Shown one piece after another: positions 44,445 to 51,757 of a stretch of DNA of 64,000 nucleotides; the first letter of the stretch is position 1, and every line of letters starts with the position of its first letter. Both the position numbers and the translations under genes were made by a program. A model generated the notes under the pieces. The model saw only the letters and a list, made by a program, of their open reading frames with translations, did no database searches and was not told where the DNA came from. The stretch comes from Flavobacteriales bacterium (GTDB taxonomy: Bacteria > Bacteroidota > Bacteroidia > Flavobacteriales_G > Salibacteraceae): the NCBI GenBank assembly GCA_013204105.1, contig JABMOM010000029.1, forward strand, positions 1 to 64,000, given 5' to 3'.

Positions 44445-45156
44445 GAGTTGGGGACTGGTTGTACTCGCATTGCTTTCGACCGCGACGCTATCCTTTGCGC
44501 AATCGAATCCTCCAAGACCTACGCCCAGCGGTAAAGAGCCTGCGATCGAAGCGAAACGATTCTACGCTAAATTCAATCCCATCCCTATCCTTCACGGCCC
44601 TATTCCTAACACATCGGAATACAGACTCGGCTTTGAGGTCGTAGGTGGCGAACGGTTTTCTTACCAAGTAGTTGGTAGCTACCTAAACCGGTCGCTGCTC
44701 ATCAATGCCCTCGCCGACGACAGCATCAAGGCACAAGCGAGTCAGTATGAATTCCCTGGATACCGCTTTCAACTTCAAGCTCGCTACTATTTGATCAAGA
44801 TGAGCGATGGGAAATCGATGAAGGAATTGATGACCCCCAGCGGCATCTATGTTGCCATACATACATCCTACGCCGCGGCAACTTGGAAACCAAAAGATCA
44901 AAATTTCCCGCGTCAGGAATGGACCAATTTCACCTTGAACGGATTGATCGGAGTTCAGCTGATGGCCGACGACGATTTTGGGCTTGACATGTTCTTCGGA
45001 CTCGGCTATAAAGAAAACAGATCCTACCTTACAGATTATCGGCAAAGGACTACTGCCGTTGACCTAAAGGAAGCCTTTGGAGGCGCCCTCGGCGAATACA
45101 TTGCCTCCCCAATTAAGGTCAGCTGCGGTTTCCATTTGGTTTTCGGAATCTTATAG
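44410..45156 (+). CDS. secreted, probably outer membrane beta-barrel protein
   Basis: About 250 residues: signal peptide (WGLVVLALLSTATLSFAQ), a proline-rich linker, then amphipathic beta strands with alternating aromatic residues (EYRLGFEVVGGERFSYQVVG, YRFQLQARYYLIK, GIYVAIHTSYAAATW, GLDMFFGLGYKENR), ending in GFHLVFGIL, a C-terminal strand typical of barrels. I cannot name the family; it resembles small uncharacterised Bacteroidota outer membrane proteins. The start is uncertain: TTG 44410 (MPLLRKRACL) overlaps tsaD by 35 bases, and an ATG at 44371 overlaps by 74. Probably cotranscribed with tsaD. Confidence 0.7.
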   Translation: MPLLRKRACLTRSWGLVVLALLSTATLSFAQSNPPRPTPSGKEPAIEAKRFYAKFNPIPILHGPIPNTSEYRLGFEVVGGERFSYQVVGSYLNRSLLINALADDSIKAQASQYEFPGYRFQLQARYYLIKMSDGKSMKELMTPSGIYVAIHTSYAAATWKPKDQNFPRQEWTNFTLNGLIGVQLMADDDFGLDMFFGLGYKENRSYLTDYRQRTTAVDLKEAFGGALGEYIASPIKVSCGFHLVFGIL

Positions 45157-45165
45157 TAAAGCCGT

Positions 45166-45173
45166 TAAGTTTG
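45166..45173 (+). promoter_or_regulatory. -7 box directly before the Hpt start
   Basis: TAAGTTTG, a perfect TAnnTTTG match, ends only 5 bases before the ATG at 45179. If used, the mRNA has no or almost no leader. Confidence 0.5.
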
Positions 45174-45178
45174 CACGC

Positions 45179-45517
45179 ATGGCGCACTTGGACCTCACCT
45201 ATATCAAAGAGAATGTTTCAGACGACCCCGACTTCATTGGTCAGCTCTTGGACGTGTTTCTTCTGGGGCTTGAGCAAGACGTACCCGTGCTAGAGCAGGC
45301 GGTAATTTCAGTCGATCACGACGCCATTCGTAAAGCGTCACACAAAGTAAAGTCCGGATTCAGAAGCTTGGGAATGACGCAAATGACCGCATTCCTGCAG
45401 GGGCTGGAAGACATGGGGAAGGATGAAAAGCCCAGTTCAGAGATCCGGGAAAAATTTGAAGCATTCCTATCCTTGCTTCCCGAAGTAAAAAGTGAGATCG
45501 CTAGCTATCAGCCGTAA
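45179..45517 (+). CDS. single-domain histidine phosphotransfer (Hpt) protein
   Basis: 112 residues forming one Hpt four-helix bundle. The phosphorylated histidine is H55 in ASHKVKSGFRSLGM, which has the HxxK(S/G)xxxxLG pattern. It carries phosphoryl groups in multistep phosphorelays between hybrid kinases and response regulators; no kinase or regulator gene is in the window, so it is an orphan. The frame extends upstream to 45077, but the ATG at 45179 starts the domain and follows a promoter box. The 3' end is 14 bases from the convergent MbnP gene. Confidence 0.88.
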   Translation: MAHLDLTYIKENVSDDPDFIGQLLDVFLLGLEQDVPVLEQAVISVDHDAIRKASHKVKSGFRSLGMTQMTAFLQGLEDMGKDEKPSSEIREKFEAFLSLLPEVKSEIASYQP

Positions 45518-45531
45518 TCCTAATTCGGAAA

Positions 45532-46338
45532 TCACTGTTTGACTGATATGGCCTGCACCAAGTTGTTCGTAAACCTGGCGGCAAGGTCAAGGTCTTCGGC
45601 GTTATCGGCAGTGTGGGTAATATTCTCCGATCGAATATCGATGGCTTCATCGCCTTGGTAAAAAACCATCTCCCAATCCAATTGAAGCACCACTTCTGAC
45701 TCCGAATCCATTTCAGCTGAGAAGAGAACCTTGCGCTCAATATTAGGGCGATACAATTGGTCCAATCCCATATGGAAGATCACATCGTGGTCAAAATTAT
45801 CCCCACCAGTTGTATCCATCTTGGCCTCCAAAATCACAAAACGATACATCGACGCCCATGACCAGTACATGTTGCTGTAGATGCTCAAAGCCTCATCATT
45901 GTCATAAGTGGCAGGGTCAATACCATTGAGGTCACCGGGCACACCTAGGCCAAACTCAATGGCCGAATAGGTTCCTTTTGGCAAGGTGTAGCTGTACACA
46001 TTTGGCCATTGTGGGGTAGTGATTGCTGCGTCTATGGGTTTATGGTCAAACAGCTCAATTTCCGAGACGGCCGCTCGACCTCCATTATCATCGATGAACG
46101 TAATGTCAGCCAAATAGAATTTGAGGGCGACTAACTTCACTCGATTTCCTTCTGCATCCGTAAACTCATCATCAATGCTATAGACCGAACCTTGGCTAAC
46201 GAGTTCAGACCGAATGGAAACGATCGGATCCTTTTCTACGGGTTGCGGAGCTGGCGGATCTTCTTTGCAAGCCCCAAAATTCAACAGAATTGAAAGTGCG
46301 AAGAGTCCTAATAAGCTATGAACGAAAGGTTTAGTCAA
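45532..46338 (-). CDS. MbnP family lipoprotein (copy 2)
   Basis: 268-residue lipoprotein (lipobox FGAC at about residues 21-24) with the signature NMYWSWASMYRFVILEA of the MbnP family. In the characterised MbnP of methanotrophs a tryptophan is oxidised to kynurenine by the dihaem protein MbnH and the site binds copper; the WSW motif here is consistent with this. Other family phrases: VKLVALKFYLADITF, GTYSAIEFGLGVP and FHMGLDQL. It overlaps the start region of this operon's first MbnP gene by eight bases. No MbnH-like gene is in the window. Confidence 0.88.
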   Translation of the reverse strand: MTKPFVHSLLGLFALSILLNFGACKEDPPAPQPVEKDPIVSIRSELVSQGSVYSIDDEFTDAEGNRVKLVALKFYLADITFIDDNGGRAAVSEIELFDHKPIDAAITTPQWPNVYSYTLPKGTYSAIEFGLGVPGDLNGIDPATYDNDEALSIYSNMYWSWASMYRFVILEAKMDTTGGDNFDHDVIFHMGLDQLYRPNIERKVLFSAEMDSESEVVLQLDWEMVFYQGDEAIDIRSENITHTADNAEDLDLAARFTNNLVQAISVKQ

Positions 46339-47158
46339 GAGTAAAAGCTTCTTTGGTGTTCTCTGTAATCTTCATTGCAAGTGGCATATTATCCATGGTA
46401 TGCGTGACCAATTCAGTCGTGAAATCAACATTGGATAGCACTTGCTTGAAATCAAGGTTCAGGTGGACGATGACCTTCCCATCTTCCACCGTCAATTCTT
46501 CCATGGGGATCTCAACGGTTCTTAAAAGAGCATTCATACCAGTGTGGTATTCAAATTTTTGAAGGTCAGACCCATCCGCGGATGCAGAAGCATCTACCAT
46601 GCCCTCGATGGTCACAAAACGATAGCCTGACGCCCATGACCAATACATGGTCGGCGACTTAGGAGCGAACGGTCCGCTCAACTTTGTGCTAGGATCCAAT
46701 CCTACGTTCCTGCACGAGTCTACGCCTACGTTGAAGCGAATGGCCGTGACGTTTGCATCTGCATTGGGAAGAAAGGATCCCGTATACGTTCGATCTGATT
46801 CTAACATCAAATGTGCGTCTTGCTCCCGCTCCACACAATCATTCGTGCCGTTCCCTAATAGACCAGCCTTACCATCCACTACAAAGGCCATTTCCGTTAA
46901 GTAGACGCCGAAATAGTCAATTTGAAGAGAGCGGCCCTCATCCGTAGTCAGCTGTGTAGGGTTTGCTCCAGACGTTACTGCGACATCACCATAGCTAGTA
47001 GTGAACGAAACTTCAACAGGAACAGGTTCCCAAACACAAGCTTCTGGTGATGTGCCTTCAGGGTCATAGTTGAAGGCTTTAGGATCATTGCATCCGTCCT
47101 TTTTACACCCTTGGAAGGACAATAAGACAACCACGGAGAAATAGAAGAGTCTGTTCAT
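46331..47158 (-). CDS. MbnP family lipoprotein (copy 1)
   Basis: 275-residue lipoprotein (lipobox around FQGC). The mature N-terminus has a short Cys/Asp motif, GCNDPKAFNYDPEG ... ACVWEP, seen in many Bacteroidota surface proteins. The MbnP signature is TMYWSWASGYRFVTIEG; other family parts are LQIDYFGVYLTEMAFV and ITAIRFNVGVDS-like strands (VTAIRFNVGVDSC). First gene of a two-gene operon with copy 2 (8-base overlap). The two copies are clearly diverged, so the duplication is not recent. A perfect TAAGTTTG promoter box lies 34 bases upstream. Confidence 0.88.
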   Translation of the reverse strand: MNRLFYFSVVVLLSFQGCKKDGCNDPKAFNYDPEGTSPEACVWEPVPVEVSFTTSYGDVAVTSGANPTQLTTDEGRSLQIDYFGVYLTEMAFVVDGKAGLLGNGTNDCVEREQDAHLMLESDRTYTGSFLPNADANVTAIRFNVGVDSCRNVGLDPSTKLSGPFAPKSPTMYWSWASGYRFVTIEGMVDASASADGSDLQKFEYHTGMNALLRTVEIPMEELTVEDGKVIVHLNLDFKQVLSNVDFTTELVTHTMDNMPLAMKITENTKEAFTLD

Positions 47159-47191
47159 ATAGAAGGTTGTTTATTCGTAAGACGTAGCTTA

Positions 47192-47219
47192 CAAACTTAG
47201 GTCGGATAAACATCACAAA
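47192..47219 (-). promoter_or_regulatory. promoter of the MbnP pair
   Basis: On the minus strand TAAGTTTG (plus CAAACTTA, 47192-47199) is a perfect -7 box. TTTG (plus CAAA, 47216-47219) lies 16 bases upstream as a candidate -33. Confidence 0.55.
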
Positions 47220-47300
47220 TGTCTTCCTGTTAAACCAACGTTAAAAGGACTTTTATCACAAGGCAATTTTGAATTGCTTTGAAGCACATTACAAAAGATC

Positions 47301-48770
47301 ATGAGATACCTCTTCATCGTTACCCTCATCACCCTTTCTTCCGCTTCCTTATTTGGTCAAGAGCCCATTCGGAATTACGACTACACGTTCAGGATCTCTG
47401 GACTCAGCGACAGCACTGATAGCGTGGTTTACATGGCCAATTACTACGGCGGAAAGCAGTATTATTTCGATACAGGATTGGTTGAAAATGGAAACACCGT
47501 GCACTTCACAGGAGACGAAATCGGCGGAGGCATATACTCCATCATCATGTCTGATCGTAAGTCTTATTTCGAGTTCGTAGTGAATGAGCCGAAGATTGAA
47601 ATGGAAACGAGAGCCGGAGATTTCGTGAAGAACATGAAGGTGAAGACATCGATTGAAAACCAAAGTTTTTACGAATACCTGCTCTTTATCAACGATAAAT
47701 CAAAGCGCGTGCAGGAACTCCGCACCAAATTGGACAAGACGGAAGGAACGGAAAAGGAAAAAGTAAAAGAGGAACTCAAAAAGATTGACGCCGAGGTGGT
47801 GACTTTTAAAACTGGTTTTATTGAAGGGCATCCCGACCTATTCATCTCTAAAGTATTTGCAGCTTCGGAAGAACCAAATGTTCCTGATTACAATGAAATC
47901 GAAGACGAAAAGGAACGGAGCCGCAGGCGCTACGTTGAATTCAAGAAAGGATACCTCTCTACCATGGACTTCAGTGATGAAAGATTGCTGAGAACACCCG
48001 TATTCCAAAACAAGCTCAACTATTACATCACCAAGCTCACGCCTCAGCTTCCGGATAGCATCATCGCTGCAGCAGACATGTTGGTTGGGATGACCAATGG
48101 AAACAAAGAGACACACAAGTACATCGTACACACGATCACGAGTAAGTACGAAGATTCAAAGGTCATGGGCATGGATGCTATTCTCGTCCATATGGGACAG
48201 AACTACTATTGCCCAGATAAAGCTTGGTGGTTGAGTGAGGATAAATTGGAGAAGTTCTGTGAGCGTGTCGACGCAATGGAGCCACTTCTGATCGGCAAAA
48301 TCGCTCCCAACTTGATCCTCCAAGACACCACAGGAGCTTGGGTAAACATGTATGAACTCAAGTCCAATTTTACCATCCTTTACTTCTGGGATTCTGGCTG
48401 TGGACATTGTAAAAAAGTGACGCCTAAGCTGCTAGACTTCTACGCTGAAAACAAAGAAAAGGGCGTTGAAATATATGCGATCGGAACTGAGTTTGAAACG
48501 AAAGAATGGAAAAAGTACATTCGAAAAAATGGGCTTGTATGGCTGAACGTTTCCGATACACCAGAAGCAAATGAGGATGCTCATGATTTGATCTTCAAAG
48601 GCAAAACCACGCTTGAAAGCATGAATTTCCGTGATACCTACGATATCTTCAGCACACCTAAGGTATTTGTGCTCGACGCAGACAAGCGCATCATTGCAAC
48701 CAAGCTTTCACCTGAACAAATTGGCGAGTTCATTGAGAACTACTCAAAAGAACAAGCCGACAAGGGTTGA
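47301..48770 (+). CDS. TlpA-like thiol-disulfide oxidoreductase with DUF4369/DUF5106-type parts
   Basis: 489 residues: signal peptide (ends LFGQ); an N-terminal DUF4369-like beta domain (YTFRISGLSDSTDSVVYMAN); a helical middle of DUF5106 type (about 110-330); and a thioredoxin fold at the end with active site C367-G-H-C370 in FWDSGCGHCKK. The periplasmic location and CxxC suggest reduction or isomerisation of disulfides. It diverges from the MbnP pair (142-base gap), so it could act on their cysteines or those of the SprB-repeat protein, but this is only inference. The 3' end overlaps the convergent methyltransferase gene by 27 bases. Confidence 0.88.
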   Translation: MRYLFIVTLITLSSASLFGQEPIRNYDYTFRISGLSDSTDSVVYMANYYGGKQYYFDTGLVENGNTVHFTGDEIGGGIYSIIMSDRKSYFEFVVNEPKIEMETRAGDFVKNMKVKTSIENQSFYEYLLFINDKSKRVQELRTKLDKTEGTEKEKVKEELKKIDAEVVTFKTGFIEGHPDLFISKVFAASEEPNVPDYNEIEDEKERSRRRYVEFKKGYLSTMDFSDERLLRTPVFQNKLNYYITKLTPQLPDSIIAAADMLVGMTNGNKETHKYIVHTITSKYEDSKVMGMDAILVHMGQNYYCPDKAWWLSEDKLEKFCERVDAMEPLLIGKIAPNLILQDTTGAWVNMYELKSNFTILYFWDSGCGHCKKVTPKLLDFYAENKEKGVEIYAIGTEFETKEWKKYIRKNGLVWLNVSDTPEANEDAHDLIFKGKTTLESMNFRDTYDIFSTPKVFVLDADKRIIATKLSPEQIGEFIENYSKEQADKG

Positions 48771-49532
48771 TGGAAAGCGAATGCTAAAATCTTCTTTTGC
48801 CTGAGGTTTCCCTACCCAGGCGATACCGAAAAAGAAAAGGTCGATCGTCACTGTGACGCTTCGGTCTTTTTTGATTTCAGCCCATGCTCGTTTCATCCCT
48901 GATGACCAGTAGATGTCGTGAAAGATGATCGCGCCACCAACATTCAGTTTGCCTTTCAGTAACTCGAAATACTTCAACGTTGGTTCGTATCGGTGATCCC
49001 CGTCTAAGAAGACGACATCGTACCCTCCTTGATCCCCAGATAAGTAATCTTCAAACGAAGCGTGCACCACGCGGGCATTTTCAATTCCCAATGTTGACAA
49101 GGCATCTTGTGCATAAGCTACCAATCCATGATTACCCTCCACCCCGATGCATTCAGCGTACGGAGCACCTGATGCCATGCAGGCCAAAGATTTCCCGAGG
49201 TTACTTCCTAATTCCAACACCCTCTTGGGTTGACCTTGATGAACAAAGCGATGCAATAAGGCAGCTTGCACATCCATGATCGCAGCTGTTCGAGCGTATT
49301 GAGCAACGGAAACTTCGGAGTGGATATCCTTTCCAAGGTCCACCCCTTTGACGAGGCTCACATCCTTCTTTGCCGCAGCATAATGGTCAATAATGCTTTT
49401 TGAAACCTTCGGTTCATCCGCGTAGATGCACGTATCGATCAACGCATATACGAAGGGAGAATGCACGCCATGCCGCGTTTTAGACCGCAAACGGTGAGAT
49501 AAAAAGTCGATGGCTGTTCGGATGCTACGCAC
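48744..49532 (-). CDS. class I SAM-dependent methyltransferase
   Basis: About 262 residues with an O-methyltransferase-like Rossmann fold: motif I VLELGSNLGKSLACMAS, the acidic end of strand 2 in CIGVEGNHG, and motif IV YDVVFLDGDHRYEPT, then GGAIIFHDIYWSSGMKRAW. The DGDHxYE and FHDIYW pattern is the family of Methyltransf_24-like enzymes. The substrate is unknown. The start is uncertain: GTG 49532 (MRSIRTAIDFL) or TTG 49574; the first lies just after a weak -7-like CATCTTTG. Convergent with the TlpA-like gene (27-base overlap). Confidence 0.82.
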   Translation of the reverse strand: MRSIRTAIDFLSHRLRSKTRHGVHSPFVYALIDTCIYADEPKVSKSIIDHYAAAKKDVSLVKGVDLGKDIHSEVSVAQYARTAAIMDVQAALLHRFVHQGQPKRVLELGSNLGKSLACMASGAPYAECIGVEGNHGLVAYAQDALSTLGIENARVVHASFEDYLSGDQGGYDVVFLDGDHRYEPTLKYFELLKGKLNVGGAIIFHDIYWSSGMKRAWAEIKKDRSVTVTIDLFFFGIAWVGKPQAKEDFSIRFPSTLVGLFF

Positions 49533-49583
49533 GCGGCAAAGATGTGGGATTTGTCTTTGCTGATGGATTAACAATCAGTCCTT

Positions 49584-49690
49584 GTTGGTCGCTGGACCAG
49601 GTTTGGCCGTGAAGGGAATTCAGGCCTTGCGCGCTTTGCTTGCAGAGGCCTTTTTCTTGTTGCCTGCGCTCGAGCTAGCTCGGCTTGTCA
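49584..49690. repeat. 107-bp direct repeat, copy 1
   Basis: Identical base for base to 49722-49828. The unit contains GGTC/GACC (a short hairpin), a terminator-like structure on the plus strand (AGGCCT-TGC ... GCA-G-AGGCCT then TTTTT, 49622-49655) and the 12-base perfect palindrome CGAGCTAGCTCG (49671-49682). It also holds a 23-codon minus-strand reading frame (49620-49691, MTSRASSSAGNKKKASASKA...) of doubtful meaning. Confidence 0.95.
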
Positions 49691-49721
49691 TGCTTTCATC
49701 CTTTGGACTGGAGTAGCTCCC

Positions 49722-49828
49722 GTTGGTCGCTGGACCAGGTTTGGCCGTGAAGGGAATTCAGGCCTTGCGCGCTTTGCTTGCAGAGGCCTTTTTCTTGTTG
49801 CCTGCGCTCGAGCTAGCTCGGCTTGTCA
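49722..49828. repeat. 107-bp direct repeat, copy 2
   Basis: Second identical copy, 138 bases downstream of the first; the 31 bases between the copies (49691-49721) are unique. Together with copy 1 it fills the stretch between the methyltransferase start and tRNA-Leu, which holds no other gene that I can support. Confidence 0.95.
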
Positions 49829-49832
49829 AACG

Positions 49833-49863
49833 AAAAAGGCCTCTCCGCTTCGCGGAAAGGCCT
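49833..49863 (-). terminator. terminator after tRNA-Leu
   Basis: Stem AGGCCT (49837-49842) / AGGCCT (49858-49863) extended by CCGC/GCGG around TTC, followed on the minus strand by TTTTT (A at 49833-49837). It lies 11 bases past the tRNA 3' end. Confidence 0.8.
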
Positions 49864-49874
49864 AAATCATCAAG

Positions 49875-49956
49875 TGCCCAGGACTGGACTCGAACCAGCA
49901 CGTCTTGCAACACACGCCCCTCAAGCGTGCGCGTCTACCAATTTCGCCACCTGGGC
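49875..49956 (-). tRNA. tRNA-Leu(GAG)
   Basis: 82 bases that fold as a class II tRNA: acceptor GCCCAGG / CCTGGGC with discriminator A, D-arm GCG AAATTGGTAGA CGC, anticodon stem CACGC/GCGTG with loop TTGAGGG (anticodon GAG; plus-strand complement at 49920-49922), a long variable arm and T-arm CTGG TTCGAGT CCAG. The 3' CCA is not encoded. The long variable arm and GAG anticodon identify leucine. A near-consensus -7 box TATTTTCG (minus, 49978-49985) lies upstream. Confidence 0.95.
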
Positions 49957-50038
49957 AGACTGATTAAGAACGGGCGGCGAAAATAAAACTTCTTCATGAA
50001 TTCCGACACCTACTATTCTACTGTTTCACACTCGCTTC

Positions 50039-51577
50039 CTAAGCGTCTGTCAACACCTTGTAACTCGGGTCTTCAATGATATTGACGTCGATTAAATTAT
50101 CTGCATTATGCAGCAATCGCCTGCAGTCTTGACTCAAATGTTTGAGGTGAATTTTCTTTCCTGCGTTCATATATAGTTCGGTCAGTTTATTCAAGGCCTC
50201 AATACCTGACATATCGGCCACCCTGCTTTCTGCAAAGTCTACGATTACCTCGTTCGGGTCATCCTTCACGTCAAACTTGTCGTTAAAGGTGGAGACAGAG
50301 CCAAAGAACAGTGGCCCGTAGATCTCATAGTGCTTCACCCCTGCTTCATCGATGTGCTTTCTAGCTCGAATACGCGTCGCATTCTCCCATGCGAACACCA
50401 GTGCACTGATAACAACGCCGATCAGGACTGCCAAGGCAAGATTGTGAAGGAATACGGTGATCAAGGCCACGAGCACCATTACCAATACGTCGCTGAAGGG
50501 CATTTTACCAAATGTTTTGATGCTCGCCCATTCAAACGTTCCGATACTCACCATGATCATTAGACCGGTCAAGGCGGCCATTGGCACTTGTTCAATCAGA
50601 TCTGCTCCAAACATGATAAAGACCAATAGCATCACAGAGGCGACAATTCCAGACAATCGTGCCCGCGCGCCAGAAGAAATGTTGATCAGGCTCTGCCCAA
50701 TCATCGCACAACCGCCCATTCCAGAGAAAAATCCAGTAACCGTATTGGCCAAGCCTTGGGCTACCGCCTCCTTGTTTCCCCAACCGCGGGTTTGGGTGAT
50801 CTCATCGATTAAGTTCAGCGTCAATAAGCTCTCGATCAAACCAACACCCGCAACGATCAATGCATAAGGAAAGATGATCGACAGTGTTTCCCAAGCAATC
50901 GGGAGTTCAGGAATATGGAAGGGCGGGAATCCCCCTTGAATGCTGGCTATATCGCCAACGGTCTTCGTGTCAATACCAAAGCTGAACACGACCGCAATAA
51001 CGACCAAAATGGCGGTGAGAGAAGCTGGCACTTGCTTGGTCAGCTTCGGGAGACCCCATATGATCAGCATGGTCAAGAGCACCAAACCAAGCATAACGTA
51101 CAGTTGCATTCCGCTCATCCATTGCATCATGCCATCTACCGATGGTGCCTTGAACTGATCCAACTGGGATAAGAAGATTACGATGGCCAACCCATTGACA
51201 AATCCAAACATTACTGGGTGCGGTACCAATCGAATAAATTTACCCAATCGCAGCAATCCTGCGGTCATTTGAATAAGGCCTGCCAGCACCACCGTTGCAA
51301 ACACATACTCCACTCCGTGGCTGATCGCAAGACTGACGATCACTACCGCCACAGCACCCGTCGCACCAGAAATCATCCCCGGTCTGCCGCCGAAGATCGA
51401 GGTGATCAATCCCATAGAAAAGGCAGCGTATAAACCCGTCAATGGTGACAATCCTGCAATCATCGCAAATGCAATTGCTTCCGGCACCAATGCCAAGGCA
51501 ACCGTAAGCCCCGAGAGGACCTCAATTTTGTAGTCTACTTTTTGAGAAAAGTCAAAGAGGTTGATGTACTTACGCAT
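50039..51577 (-). CDS. SulP family anion transporter
   Basis: About 512 residues: ten or more transmembrane helices starting with [34 protein letters not shown], the sulfate permease signature, and a C-terminal STAS domain ([19 protein letters not shown]). It carries sulfate, bicarbonate or another anion; the substrate cannot be told. The frame is open to 51706, but ATG 51577 ([10 protein letters not shown]) is the typical SulP start, and a weak -7 box TACCTTCG (minus, 51605-51612) lies before it. Confidence 0.92.
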   Translation of the reverse strand: MRKYINLFDFSQKVDYKIEVLSGLTVALALVPEAIAFAMIAGLSPLTGLYAAFSMGLITSIFGGRPGMISGATGAVAVVIVSLAISHGVEYVFATVVLAGLIQMTAGLLRLGKFIRLVPHPVMFGFVNGLAIVIFLSQLDQFKAPSVDGMMQWMSGMQLYVMLGLVLLTMLIIWGLPKLTKQVPASLTAILVVIAVVFSFGIDTKTVGDIASIQGGFPPFHIPELPIAWETLSIIFPYALIVAGVGLIESLLTLNLIDEITQTRGWGNKEAVAQGLANTVTGFFSGMGGCAMIGQSLINISSGARARLSGIVASVMLLVFIMFGADLIEQVPMAALTGLMIMVSIGTFEWASIKTFGKMPFSDVLVMVLVALITVFLHNLALAVLIGVVISALVFAWENATRIRARKHIDEAGVKHYEIYGPLFFGSVSTFNDKFDVKDDPNEVIVDFAESRVADMSGIEALNKLTELYMNAGKKIHLKHLSQDCRRLLHNADNLIDVNIIEDPSYKVLTDA

Positions 51578-51757
51578 GTCGTTGGGCCTTGTTGAAAAAG
51601 GGCGCGAAGGTATCGCTAAGGATTGAGTTTTGCTTGAATCTCCCCCTTTTTGCTCCGTGTTTCGAAATTCTTGTTCACAAACTATCAACATCAGCCATCT
51701 GCTCAAATGCGTCTGCTAATTTTATAGCCTTCAGCAAATCTTCTATTAAAGCGTTTT

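Noticed and set aside
49723-49986. 87-codon plus-strand frame across the second repeat and tRNA-Leu
   Set aside because: It runs through the tRNA gene in antisense and its N-terminal part is only the 107-bp repeat; no protein family is recognisable.
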